64,000 bases of DNA, taken from NCBI GenBank assembly GCA_022820945.1, contig JAJEEP010000127.1:23766-87765 (forward strand), written 5' to 3'. The notes beneath the pieces were generated by a model. It saw nothing but the letters and a program-made list of their open reading frames with translations. It was not told the origin of the DNA and ran no database searches. Position 1 is the first letter of the stretch. The number at the start of each line of letters is the position of its first letter. This document shows, in pieces, positions 1 through 10,100 of this stretch. Both the position numbers and the translations under genes were made by a program. The DNA comes from Alphaproteobacteria bacterium. GTDB lineage: Bacteria; Pseudomonadota; Alphaproteobacteria; UBA828.

Positions 1-1
1 C

Positions 2-712
2 CTGGGGGCCATCGGCGCAATCTCCGGCGTCGCCGTGGGTTCCGGATTGCTGGAATCGATCCCCTTCTTCGGCAAGGGCCTCGATGCCTTCGAGAGCGTC
101 TGGCGCGTCACCGACGGCTTCGTCTCCACCATCCTCGGGCTCATGCTGATCGCAGGCGCCGTCCTGGCGTTCGTGCTGCCTGCGCTGCCCTTCATCCGCT
201 TCCTCTTCGGCGTCTTCGGCTGGCTGGTGAACGTGGTGGAGGCGGTTCTCGCCGTCACCGTGTTCGCCGCCGCCCACGTCACGCGCGGCCAGGACCGTGG
301 ACTTGCGGTGCCGGCGACGCGCCAGGGGTGGCTGTTCCTGCCGGGGCTGATCCTGCGCCCGCCGCTGATGCTGTTCGGCCTCATCCTCGGTTACTTCGTG
401 TTCCTCGCCGCCATCGGCCTGCTCAACGCCATCTGGCTGCCGCAGCTGCGGGACGCGGGGGCATCGGACGGTCTCGGGCCGATCGGCTTCCTCGCGATGC
501 TCACCCTCTACGTGATGCTCTGCTACGCGCTGATGAACGGCGCCTTCAAGCTGATCGACCTGCTGCCCTCTGCAGTCCTGGAGTGGATAGGCGGCCGCGC
601 CGGGGGCACGGACGACGGCGCGGGCAGTCTTGCGGGCGCCGTCACCGGCGGCATCGCGCGTGCCGGCAGCGGCCGCCTCACGGGACGGCTGCGCAGCGGA
701 AGCGGGGGATAG
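2..712 (+). CDS. DotA/TraY-like conjugal transfer membrane protein, C-terminal part
   Basis: The frame is open from the first bases of the window, so only the last 236 residues are visible and the true start is outside. What remains is a polytopic inner-membrane segment: hydrophobic helices at about visible residues 45-75, 75-95, 120-145 and 160-185, then a Gly/Ser/Arg-rich tail. This matches the C-terminal half of DotA/TraY proteins, large inner-membrane components of I-type (Dot/Icm-like) type IV secretion systems. Gene order supports it, because a coupling ATPase and a relaxase follow on the same strand. The family call rests on hydrophobicity pattern and context rather than a catalytic motif. 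Confidence 0.62.
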   Translation: MGAIGAISGVAVGSGLLESIPFFGKGLDAFESVWRVTDGFVSTILGLMLIAGAVLAFVLPALPFIRFLFGVFGWLVNVVEAVLAVTVFAAAHVTRGQDRGLAVPATRQGWLFLPGLILRPPLMLFGLILGYFVFLAAIGLLNAIWLPQLRDAGASDGLGPIGFLAMLTLYVMLCYALMNGAFKLIDLLPSAVLEWIGGRAGGTDDGAGSLAGAVTGGIARAGSGRLTGRLRSGSGG

Positions 713-834
713 GGCGGTGGGACGTGGTGCACGCGATGCGCGCCGCGTGGCCGACAGTGCGGGTGGCCTTGCCGCCGCCGCAACGACGCCGGGGACCGCT
801 GTTGGCGGGCGGCCCCCGGTAGAGGGAGATGCAC

Positions 835-921
835 ATGAAGAAGTCTCTAAAGGTAACGGTGACGATCATCGCCGAGCGGACGACGACAGTCAAGCGGCGG
901 TGGCGCCGAAGCCGAACCTAG
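835..921 (+). CDS. Possible 28-aa basic microprotein
   Basis: A short frame starts at an ATG behind a purine-rich AGAGGGAGAT ribosome-binding site and ends at TAG. The product is 28 residues, with a hydrophobic beta-like first half (KVTVTIIAE) and a strongly basic end (KRRWRRSRT). It sits between the DotA/TraY-like gene and the HD-fold gene, inside a 380-base stretch with no other convincing gene. The good ribosome-binding site is the main argument. I recognise no family, and chance occurrence is possible. Confidence 0.3.
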   Translation: MKKSLKVTVTIIAERTTTVKRRWRRSRT

Positions 922-1019
922 CGTCGCTCGCCGCGACCGGTTCGAGAGCCATGACGATACTCGGCAGGACCGGGTGGCCTGTGCCTCTTTGGGGGCCGCA
1001 GCTGCCGCGAACAAGACGA

Positions 1020-1053
1020 TGCCGGGGGCCGCCCCTGGATGGCGCCCCCGGCA
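1020..1053. terminator. Intercistronic GC hairpin
   Basis: TGCCGGGGGC at 1020-1029 is perfectly complementary to GCCCCCGGCA at 1044-1053, giving a 10-bp GC stem with a 14-base loop. No T-run follows. It is therefore more likely an attenuating or mRNA-stabilising hairpin inside the transfer operon than a strong intrinsic terminator. It lies about 40 bases before the start of the HD-fold gene. Confidence 0.4.
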
Positions 1054-1095
1054 CGTAACGACACAACTCAACATGACATCACGAGGACAGACACG

Positions 1096-1764
1096 ATGAC
1101 CGAGCAGGAATCTGCCGTCAAGAGCCGTCGCAGGCGCGCACAAGCGAAGCTCACGCCACCCCCTCGCTGGCCCGGGGATCCGGAGCAGGGCGAAAGCATC
1201 GCCGCGGACTTCGAGGCGATTGCCCATGTTCTGGCCAACACCTGCCGCTGGGGCGGGCGCACGCGGCGCTTCTACTCGCTCGCCCAGCACGCGCTCACCG
1301 CCTCGGAGGAGATCGAGTCGCTGGAGGGCGTCGCGGACGAGGACCGCCGCGCGCTCGCGCTCCATGCGCTGCTCATGCCTGCGCGCGCCGCCTGGTTCGG
1401 CGACGGGGAGGGAGAACACCCCGCATCGGCCCGGGCGGCGGCGCGCGCCAGGACCCACGGCAAGGCCATCGACAGGGCCGTGCGGGAGGCAGCGGGTCTC
1501 GATCCGGAACTGCCGGAAGACTGGACTGAGGTGCTGCGCTTCGTCGACCGCATGACCGACGCCGCAGAGAGGCGCGACCTCGGCGTGGACAGCGGCGGCT
1601 TCCCCTTCCCGCCGCTGCGCCGCACCATCCGGCCCATGGCGCCCGAGGCCGCAGCAGAGCGCTGGCTCGCACGGTTCCACGAACTCCACGCCGGCGGCGG
1701 CAACGAAGGGGGCGGTGCCCACACCCCTGTCAACGCATCCGCCGGCGGGGAGTGCGCGCCATGA
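1096..1764 (+). CDS. HD-fold (YfbR-like) protein with a lost HD pair
   Basis: This 222-aa protein resembles the HD-domain phosphohydrolases often carried on mobile elements. Residues 43-66 keep the family segment (HVLANTCRWGGRTRRFYSLAQH). At residues 92-103 the family consensus LLHDAxEAYLGD reads LLMPARAAWFGD, so the metal-binding His-Asp pair is Met-Pro and the following acidic residue is Ala. Metal-dependent hydrolysis is therefore unlikely, and a structural or binding role is the better inference. The start at 1096 has AGGAC upstream; an in-frame ATG at 1039 lacks a comparable site. The stop overlaps the next gene's start (ATGA), so it is translationally coupled to the coupling-protein gene. 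Confidence 0.65.
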   Translation: MTEQESAVKSRRRRAQAKLTPPPRWPGDPEQGESIAADFEAIAHVLANTCRWGGRTRRFYSLAQHALTASEEIESLEGVADEDRRALALHALLMPARAAWFGDGEGEHPASARAAARARTHGKAIDRAVREAAGLDPELPEDWTEVLRFVDRMTDAAERRDLGVDSGGFPFPPLRRTIRPMAPEAAAERWLARFHELHAGGGNEGGGAHTPVNASAGGECAP

Positions 1765-3956
1765 CCGGCGCCGGCGGAGACACAGGGCGCGGCCTCCGGG
1801 TCGCGGCCCGCAGCGTGCGTACCTGGAACCGCATCACCAGCCTCGTCGTCGTCATCGCCTTTCTCGCAGGCCTTGCCGCCGGGACCTGGAAGACATGGAA
1901 CGCAGCCTCCTCATACGAGTGGCACCTCATGGGCGTGTTCGCGCTCTCCGAGTTCCTTCTCGCCGCCGGCTACAAGCCGGACAAGACCAAGAAGGTGCGC
2001 ACCGAAGAGGGCGAGGTCTACGTCACCACCATCGGGGACATCTCCGGGTTCGAGCCCTTCCATGAACTGCGCGATCGGATAATCGGCGATGTGCTGTACG
2101 CCGCCTTGCTCGGCACCGGCATTGCCGCCGGCCTGGTCACGGCCGTTCTTCTCGGGCTCCGCGCGTTGGGCGGCGGGCTTCGAAGGGGGCGTCGCGTGCG
2201 CGGCGGCGAGCTGGTGAGCGCGAATGCGCTCAGGCGGCGTGCGATGCCACTGCGGCACCGTGCCCTGCTTCGGTTCAGGCCGCCCGAAGCCAGGCCGTAC
2301 ACCATCGCCGGCATCCCCTGGCCCGGGGAAGCGGAGACGCAGCACACGATCGTCTCCGGCACCACGGGCTCGGGAAAGACCGTGCTGATCTCCGACCTCG
2401 TCGAGCAGATCAGGAAGAGGGGCGAGCGCTGCATCGTCTACGACAAGATGGGTTCCTACACGGAGACCTTCTTCGACGAGACACGCGACGTGCTGCTCAA
2501 CCCTCTCGACAGGCGCGCACCCCGCTGGTCGCCCTTCCTCGAAGCCCGCACCGCACGGGATTTCGATACCATGGCGGACGCGCTCATCCCCCGCCAGAAG
2601 GATGCGGCCGATCCCTTCTGGATTACCGCCGCACGCCAGCTCTTCTCACGCGGCGCCGCAGTGCTCTGGCAGCGCGGCGAGACCCGGAACCGGGTGCTGG
2701 TGAACCTTCTGCTGAAGACCGAGCTCAACGAGCTCGCGGAGGCCATGGAGGGCACCGTGGCGCAGTCCATCGTGGATCCCGCCAACCCGAAGACCGCGCT
2801 CTCGGTGCGCGCCATGCTCACCGCCAACATCGGCGCCATGGACCTGCTCTCCGACGAGGGCGAACCGTTCTCCATCCGTGAGTGGATCGAGAGCGAGGAA
2901 GGCGGCGGCTTCCTGTTCCTAACGTCGAGGGGCGACCAGCACGCGAGCCTGCGGGGCCTGATCTCCACCTGGTTGGAGATCGCGGTGAACGCGCTGCTTT
3001 CGCTACCAGGCGACGAAGGGCGCCGCATCTGGGTGATCCTGGACGAGCTTCCGACGCTGTACCAGCTTCCTTCCCTCCGTCCCGGCCTTGCGGAGAGTCG
3101 TCAGTTCGGTGGCTGCTTCGTGCTGGGCGTTCAGGTGTTCTCAGCCTTGCGGGACCTCTACGGGCGCGACGGGGCGGAGACGATTTCGGGCCTCTGCGGC
3201 ACCCGCGTGGTTCTCGCAGCGACCGACAAGGACACGTCCGAGTGGTCCGCGGAGAGCCTGGGGCGGGAAGAGGTCGAGTCGCTGTCGGAGGGCGTCAGCT
3301 ACGACACGCCCAGGGACGGTGTGACGCTCAGCACGCGGCGCGACCAGCGCTCCCTGGTGCTGCCCTCCGACGTGACCCGTCTGGAGAAGCTGTCGGGATA
3401 CCTCAAGTTCCCCGGACGCTGGCCGATCGCCAGGATCAGGCTCAAGTACAGGAAGCGGCCTGTGAAGGCCGGCCGGTTCATGCCGAAGGCGGAGCCGGTG
3501 ACGGGCGGTGCCGGGCCGCAGGCCCGGGCGGCGAACGATGCCGGCGACAGGGCGGTCCCGGCGGCGGTCGACCGGCGGACCGATTCGCCGGCGGCGCCGG
3601 ACGTCCCGGGCGAAGAAACGCCGGCGGCGAAGACGGCCATGCCGAGGGAGCGGACCGGCGGAGCGGGAAGACCGCCGGCCGCCGATAGCGCCGCAGTTGC
3701 GTTCGGCGGGCAGGAAGACGTCGACCGGGCAGCCGACCTGAGCGCGCTGGAGTGGGCGCGCGGCGGCGAGCCCCTGCCGGCCCCGGCCAACGACATGGAC
3801 GGCGAGCCGGAATGGCTCTTCGAAGGATACGGGCCGACGGCCGGCTCGACGGCGGACCCGTCCGGAGAACGAACGGCTGAAGCGGCAGGCGGGACGGACG
3901 CCCGGGGCGGTGCGGCCGGCGGCCGGTCCGATGACGAGACGCTGGACTGGCAGTGA
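1761..3956 (+). CDS. traD: TraD/VirD4-like type IV coupling protein
   Basis: This 731-aa inner-membrane ATPase should bring relaxase-bound DNA to the type IV secretion channel. Membrane helices lie near residues 25-45 and 110-135. A Walker A motif GTTGSGKT is at about residues 199-206, and a Walker B-like segment (IWVILDELPTL) is near residue 423. From about residue 570 the tail is disordered and rich in Ala, Pro and Gly, and it ends in an acidic segment (DDETLDW), a plausible substrate-recruiting tail. The start is the ATG overlapping the previous stop; a GTG three codons upstream is possible. The stop overlaps the relaxase start (TGATG). Confidence 0.88.
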   Translation: MTGAGGDTGRGLRVAARSVRTWNRITSLVVVIAFLAGLAAGTWKTWNAASSYEWHLMGVFALSEFLLAAGYKPDKTKKVRTEEGEVYVTTIGDISGFEPFHELRDRIIGDVLYAALLGTGIAAGLVTAVLLGLRALGGGLRRGRRVRGGELVSANALRRRAMPLRHRALLRFRPPEARPYTIAGIPWPGEAETQHTIVSGTTGSGKTVLISDLVEQIRKRGERCIVYDKMGSYTETFFDETRDVLLNPLDRRAPRWSPFLEARTARDFDTMADALIPRQKDAADPFWITAARQLFSRGAAVLWQRGETRNRVLVNLLLKTELNELAEAMEGTVAQSIVDPANPKTALSVRAMLTANIGAMDLLSDEGEPFSIREWIESEEGGGFLFLTSRGDQHASLRGLISTWLEIAVNALLSLPGDEGRRIWVILDELPTLYQLPSLRPGLAESRQFGGCFVLGVQVFSALRDLYGRDGAETISGLCGTRVVLAATDKDTSEWSAESLGREEVESLSEGVSYDTPRDGVTLSTRRDQRSLVLPSDVTRLEKLSGYLKFPGRWPIARIRLKYRKRPVKAGRFMPKAEPVTGGAGPQARAANDAGDRAVPAAVDRRTDSPAAPDVPGEETPAAKTAMPRERTGGAGRPPAADSAAVAFGGQEDVDRAADLSALEWARGGEPLPAPANDMDGEPEWLFEGYGPTAGSTADPSGERTAEAAGGTDARGGAAGGRSDDETLDWQ

Positions 3957-6943
3957 TGGTCGTCTCCATCGGCGCGATCGCCTCCGCCGCCCAGGGCGTG
4001 TCGTACTTCGAACGGGACGGATACTACGCGAAGGGCGATCCCCGGCACCTCGACGCCAGCGCCTGGGCGGGCCGGGGCGCCGAGGCGCTGGAGCTTCGCG
4101 GCCCCGTCGAGCCCGGCGTGTTCCAGGACGTCATGGAGGGCACGGTGCCCGACGGCACGGGGCGCCGGCTCGGGCGCCGGGAAAGGGACGGGAGCGTCAC
4201 GCACCGCCCAGGGCGGGACCTCACCTTCTCGGCGCCCAAGTCCGTCTCCATCGTGGCCATGCTGGGCGGCGACGCGGCCGTCGCGGCGGCCCAAGACGCC
4301 GCGGTGCGGCGCACGCTCGCCTGGCTGGAGGCCTCGACGATCCAGACCCGCATCAGGGATCCCGAGAGCGGGCTGCTCGTTCACACGGGCGGCCAGAAGA
4401 TGGTGGCCGCAACGTTCAGGCACGAGGTCTCGCGCAACCTCGACCCCCAGCTCCATACCCATGCCGTGGTCGCCAACATGGTGCAGGGCGACGACGGAAA
4501 ATGGCGGACGATGTCGAACGAGCCCCTCTACCGGCGCCAGAAGCTGATCGGCATGGTGTACCGGAGCGAGCTGGCACGGGAGCTGGCGGCTCTCGGCTAC
4601 GGCATCGAGAAGACGCACGCCGACGGGCGCTTCGAGATCGCGGGTGTGCCCCGCGGGATCGTCGAGGCCTTCTCGACGCGGCGTGCGGAGATCGAAGCCG
4701 CGATGGAGGCCCGGGGCCTCGGCGATACGGCGAGCAATCCGCAGCTGGCCGAGCGCGCGGCGCTGATGACGCGCGCCCACAAGCGCGAGGTGGACAGGGA
4801 GGCGCTTCTGGCGAGCTGGCGCGAACAGGCGGCGTCGCTGGGCTTCTCGCCCGATGCGGTGGCCGAAGCGGCCCGGCGCCGCCTCTCGCCTGCCGTCGAT
4901 GCGGAGGTGCCGAAGGCCGAGGTCGCCCGTGACCGGAACGTTGCCGGGGCCGGAGAAACGAACCGGGGACCCGCCAGGGATCCGGCACGCGGCGCCGGCC
5001 CGGCAATGCAGGCGGTGTCCTGGGCGACGGAACACGTCTGCGAACGCGAGGCGGTGTTTGCGCGTTCGGACCTGCTGGCCGCAGCTCTCGCCTGGAAGCC
5101 CGGCGCCGTTTCCGCCGAGGCCGCCGGACAGGCCATCGACGCTCTTCAGCGCGACGGACGCCTGCATGCCGCTCCTGCATTTGCCGGTGGCGAGGGCCTG
5201 ACCACCGATACCGCGATCGCCGACGAGCGGGAGACCATCGGCCTCATGCGCACCGGCCAGGACAGGGGACAGGTTCTGATGCGGCGCCGCAAGGTGCACC
5301 AGCACCTGAACAACGGGCCGCTCACCGACGGCCAGAAACAGGCCGTCACCGCGATCCTCTCGTCGAAGGACCGGGTCGTGGGCGTCCAGGGCTACGCCGG
5401 CACCGGCAAGACCGCCATGCTCAACCGGGCGCGCGCGCTCGCGGAGAAGAGCGGCTACCGCATGCTCGGCCTCGCGCCGTCCGCTTCGGCGGTGCAGACG
5501 CTGGCCACGGAGTCGGGCATTGAGAGCGAGACCCTGCAGGGCTTTCTCGCCCGCAACGCGGGCATCGCCGGGGGCAGGCTCACGCGACGGGGCGCCCGCC
5601 ACACGCGCGACACCTTCTCGAAGACCGTGCTGGTGGTGGACGAGGGCTCTCTCGCGTCCACCGTGCAGGCGCGCGACCTGCTCAGGATCGCCGCCACACT
5701 GCGCATTCCCAGGGTCGTACTGGTCGGCGACGAGAAGCAGCTCGACGCCGTCGATGCCGGCAAGCCCTTCGCCCAGCTGCAGGGGGCGGGCATGCGGACG
5801 GCGGTGATGGACGAGATCATGCGCCAGCGCGAGCCTGCGCTGAAGGAGGCGGTCGAGGCCAGCGTCGCGGGCGACATCCGCAAGGCCTTCGAGAAGCTGG
5901 GGCCGGCCGTGGCGGAGGTGAAGGCGGACAACATCGCGGGCGCCGTCGCCGCCCGCTGGCTCAGGCTCTCGCCCGACGAGCGTGAGAACACCGGCGTGAT
6001 GGCGCCGAGCCACGAGCTTCGCGTCGCCATCAACGGGCATATCAGGGAGCGGCTCGCGAGAGAGGGCGCGATCCACGGTCCGGCGTTCCAGGGCGAGCAG
6101 CTGGTCTCCCGAGGCTACACGCGGGCCGAGAAGGCGCTCGCCGCCAACTATGCGCCGGGCGATGTCGTGGCCTTCCACCGCCCCTACAGGCGGCTCGGCG
6201 TCGGCAAGGGCGACGAGCGCAGGGTGGTCGAGGTGGACCGCCGCAGCCACACCGTGGTGCTGGCGGACGCACACGGCGGCACCGTCGCCTGGAAGCCCGG
6301 CCACGTGGCAGGCCGTCACGGCGGGAGCGAGGCGTACCGCGTCGAACCGGTCGAGCTGCGCGCGGGCGACCGCGTGCGCTGGACCCGCAACGACAGGGAC
6401 CTCGGGCTCGTCAACAGCCGGACTGCGGAGGTGGTCTCGGTCGTGGACGGCCGCGTCTCGTTCCGGCTGGAGGACGGGCGCGCGCTGGTGCTGGGCCCCG
6501 GCGATCCGCAGCTGCGCCACCTCGATCACGCCCACGCGTCTACGGTGCACGCGTTCCAGGGGCGCACGGTGGACAACGTGATCGCGGCGATGGAGGCCGG
6601 CCACCCTCACCTGACCACGGCCAAGAGCTTCTACGTGGAGATCAGCCGGGCCCGCTATCGCGCGGAACTGGTGACGGACGACGCGGCAAGGCTGCGGGAG
6701 CGGCTTGAGACCACCACCGGCGAGCGGATCGCTGCGCTGGAGGCCGTCGCGCCGGACGCGCCGGCGAAGGGCGCCGAAACGCCCGGCAATGCCGCCGCAA
6801 GGCCGGCAGCCGAGCACGCCGCGCCGTCCCGTTCGCCGGCCGAACGGGGCGGAAAGGACGGGGAAACCCGCGATCGCCGGCCCCCGCAGCCTGCGCGGGA
6901 CAAGCCCCTCGAAATGGAACTCGGACTGGAGCTGGAGCTCTGA
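3956..6943 (+). CDS. traI: MobF relaxase-helicase (TraI/TrwC type)
   Basis: This 995-aa protein should nick the transfer origin and unwind the transferred strand. The N-terminal relaxase domain has tandem tyrosines in FERDGYYAKGD at about residues 17-27 and the metal-binding triad in NLDPQLHTHAVVANM near residue 160. The helicase part has Walker A GYAGTGKT near residue 480, Walker B LVVDEGSL near 560, and the late motif VHAFQGRTVDNV near 865. The C-terminal 120 residues are low complexity and end in an acidic-hydrophobic repeat (LEMELGLELEL). The start was chosen because TGATG couples it to traD. The transfer origin is not evident in the window. Confidence 0.93.
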   Translation: MVVSIGAIASAAQGVSYFERDGYYAKGDPRHLDASAWAGRGAEALELRGPVEPGVFQDVMEGTVPDGTGRRLGRRERDGSVTHRPGRDLTFSAPKSVSIVAMLGGDAAVAAAQDAAVRRTLAWLEASTIQTRIRDPESGLLVHTGGQKMVAATFRHEVSRNLDPQLHTHAVVANMVQGDDGKWRTMSNEPLYRRQKLIGMVYRSELARELAALGYGIEKTHADGRFEIAGVPRGIVEAFSTRRAEIEAAMEARGLGDTASNPQLAERAALMTRAHKREVDREALLASWREQAASLGFSPDAVAEAARRRLSPAVDAEVPKAEVARDRNVAGAGETNRGPARDPARGAGPAMQAVSWATEHVCEREAVFARSDLLAAALAWKPGAVSAEAAGQAIDALQRDGRLHAAPAFAGGEGLTTDTAIADERETIGLMRTGQDRGQVLMRRRKVHQHLNNGPLTDGQKQAVTAILSSKDRVVGVQGYAGTGKTAMLNRARALAEKSGYRMLGLAPSASAVQTLATESGIESETLQGFLARNAGIAGGRLTRRGARHTRDTFSKTVLVVDEGSLASTVQARDLLRIAATLRIPRVVLVGDEKQLDAVDAGKPFAQLQGAGMRTAVMDEIMRQREPALKEAVEASVAGDIRKAFEKLGPAVAEVKADNIAGAVAARWLRLSPDERENTGVMAPSHELRVAINGHIRERLAREGAIHGPAFQGEQLVSRGYTRAEKALAANYAPGDVVAFHRPYRRLGVGKGDERRVVEVDRRSHTVVLADAHGGTVAWKPGHVAGRHGGSEAYRVEPVELRAGDRVRWTRNDRDLGLVNSRTAEVVSVVDGRVSFRLEDGRALVLGPGDPQLRHLDHAHASTVHAFQGRTVDNVIAAMEAGHPHLTTAKSFYVEISRARYRAELVTDDAARLRERLETTTGERIAALEAVAPDAPAKGAETPGNAAARPAAEHAAPSRSPAERGGKDGETRDRRPPQPARDKPLEMELGLELEL

Positions 6944-7121
6944 TGCCCTGGGAGCGGCGCCGGCGATCGGATCGCCAGGCCCAACGGCGGCTGCGAAAGC
7001 TCCGGTCCGCAAGGAGAGAACAGCCTGAACCCGCGCGCGGGCAACGGCCCGATGGCCTGGAAGTGGAGCGCAGCGCGGACCCGATGCGCGAAACATGAAC
7101 GCAACGAAGGAGACAATGACG

Positions 7122-10100
7122 ATGTGGATCGAAAGGAAAGTGTTCGTAGAGGATTGCGACGGCGAGATCAGGGGTATCGACCTGAACGCGCTCGGCAACC
7201 TGTACGATCCGGTGGCGCTTCTCGGCGACGCCGGCATGGGAAAGACCACGCTCATGCGCCAAGTGTGCGAGAAGCATGGCGAGACATACATTCACGCGGC
7301 CAGGCTGCTGAAGGCCGACGATCCCGGCTCCCTGCTGCCGGAATTCGGACGTGTCCATGTGGACGGCCTCGACGAGATCGCGTCCACCGGCCGCGGCAGC
7401 GCCCTCGATGCAGTGCTGGGTCAACTGGTCAAGGCTGGCAAACCGGAATTCACGGTGTCCTGCCGCAGCGCCGAGTGGCGCGAAGCCGTGGACCGCGCGA
7501 GGATCGAGAACGAGTATGGCCGCGAGCTCAAGACGTTCTACCTGATACCATTCGACGACGCTGAAACCCGTGCGTTCCTGGAGCGCGAGTTTCCCGGCGT
7601 CGAGGTGCACGCTCTCCTGGAGAAGCTGGAGAGCCGGGCGCTGATCCGCGCCTGCATGAATCCGCTGAACCTGCGTCTGTTGGGCGAGATCGCGCGGGCC
7701 GGGGGCGGACTTCCCCGGAACCGCGCCGAGCTCTTCGCCCAGGGGTGCCGCGCGATGCTCGCTCACGACGCCAGCCCGGGCATCGTTCCTGCGGTCCGCA
7801 GCGACGAGGACGAGCTGCTGCTGGCCTCCGGTGCGATCTGCGCGACGCTGCTTCTGTGCGATCTCATGGGCGTGCACGACGGAAACCTCGCGGAGACCCC
7901 GGCAGGCTTCCTGAACGTTTCCGATGTCCGCGGGCTCCCCTTCGCCGGCGCGGCCGCCGACGCGCTCAGAACACGGCTGTTCCAGGCCGACGGGGAGGGG
8001 CGCTTCTCCTGCCTGCACCGCGCGATCGCCGAATATCTCGGGGCCGCATGGCTGTCCCGTTGTGTTGCCGAGGGTCCCACCGGCGCCGGCATCCTTTCGC
8101 TGTTCGGCCCGGGCGGGGGCGTTCCCGGCGCGCTGCGCGGGCTCCACGCCTGGATTGCGCGCCTCAGCCCGGCCCTGGCCGCCCGCTGCCTCGCGGCGGA
8201 TCCCCATGCGGTGCTGCGCGAGGGCGAGATGGAGACGCTTGCCCCGGACCGGGCCCGCACTCTTCTCGCCGCGCTGAAAGAGCGCTCGGGAGAGGACCCG
8301 TGCTTCGACGCCGAGGACCGGGGCGTTCACCGGGGCTCGGGACTGATGAGGCGGGAGCTCAAGGACGACATCGTCGGGGTTCTGGCCGAGCCCGGCCCAC
8401 ATGCGCAGCTTTCGGCGTTCCTGATCGAAGCGATGGGCGGGACGGACCTGTCCGGGGAAGACGGCCGGTTGCTGGAGGGCATCCTGTTCGATCGAGACCG
8501 CGATTACCGGGAGCGCGCCGCTGCGTTCTGGTCGCTGGACGCGAACGCCCCGGCCGATGACGAAGCCGCGGCGCTTCGGCTTCTCGACCTGGGCGATGCC
8601 GGCTCCGCACGGCTGGCCTGTGAGATACTCGGGAGCCTTGAACTGGACGATGGAACTGCAAGGTGGTCTCCGTCCGCCGACCGCATGGAAGCGAAGCCTG
8701 GCGGAGAGGACGACACGGAGCCGCAGGCGGCGGCATCTTCGCGCCGGGAACCGTTCGGCGCTCTCGACACGGCCCGACTGGCCGCGTTGCTCGACTTCAT
8801 CGCCGAGGGCGCGCCCGCCGCGCTCGCGGAGGCCGAAGATTGGCAGAGGGAGACGCTCACGGATATGGGAAGACATCTTGCGGCCCGGGTGCTGGAAGCC
8901 GATTCGGCCGTCGCGGCGGACCGGGTCTGGGCGTGGATTCGCTGGACCGGCGAGGCCGGCGCCGCAGCCCCACGGGAACGGCTGGCGGAGATATTCGGCC
9001 GCGAACGCGCGCTGCGCGCCGCGGTTCTGGAGCATGCGCTGACGACACCTCGCCCGGGCAGCGTCCGGTCGGCCTGCCTGGAACTCAGGAAGACAGGCCT
9101 CGGTATCGGTGCGGCGGCGGCGGACCACGATGAACTGGCAGAGGCGCTTCGCATTCGTTCGGAGAACGGCTCGATCGATCCCGAGACGTGGCGGGGCATC
9201 ATCGAGGCCGCCCGCCCGGTACTCCATAATGCCGGGCTGGTGAGCGGCGGGCCGGCCCTGAGCCTGGCGGCTCTGCAGAATGCACGGGACAGGGACGGCG
9301 GCTCCGGTGCCGGGACGGCGGTGCAAGTCCACAGGCAAGCGCATCGTGCGGCGCTGGCCGGGCAGGCCGACAGCATTGCGGCCGGGGACTTCAGGGTCCT
9401 GGCGCTGCCTGCCGCCGTCTATCTGGGCCGGTTCGACAGGCTCGGCGAAAACGTGAACGGCGACCCCTCGCTCGCTCCCCGCGAGCGGCTGCGGGACTTT
9501 CTCGGTGAGGACCTCTGCGAGCGGGTTCTGAACGGCTTCGTCGCCGTACTCGGACGCACCGAGCTGCCCCACGCTTCGGCGATAGCGCAAATCCACTGTG
9601 CGGGCAACGAGCACGAGGCGGAGGCGCCGCTGATCTGCGGTGTCGACGTGGCGCTTCACCGGGGCCTGCCCCTCGACACGATCGGGCGGGCGGCACTGGA
9701 CGCCGCCTACATGGCCTGGCGGCGTGTGCCGATGAGCGTCTCCGGCGGACAGATCGATATCGAATTCGCGCTGAGGGAGATGGTGTTCACGGGCGTGGAG
9801 GACATGGAGCGGCATTTCCGGGCGAGCATCGAGCCTCAGCTCGCATGCAACGCGGAGTTCGTCCGCGAGCTCGACAGCCTCGGCGGAGAGTACGGCAGTG
9901 GCTTCCACGAATTGGCCGGCCGTCTCTCGCTCGAGTGGCTGCGTGCCTATCCCGGACTGCACGGGCAGGCGCAGAGGGAACTGATGACCTGCGCGCTTGA
10001 GGACGCGACGCGCGACGCGGTGCAGCGGTTGATCGTCGATTGCCGCGACAGGGCGCACCCGGATGAGTGCGCGAAGCTGTCGTGGCTGTCGGTGGCCTGC

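Noticed and set aside
3299..7291. A 1330-codon minus-strand open frame antisense to the relaxase
   Set aside because: It exactly shadows traI and part of traD, is rich in Arg, His and Pro, and has no recognisable domain. High-GC codon bias on the real strand leaves the antisense frame open.
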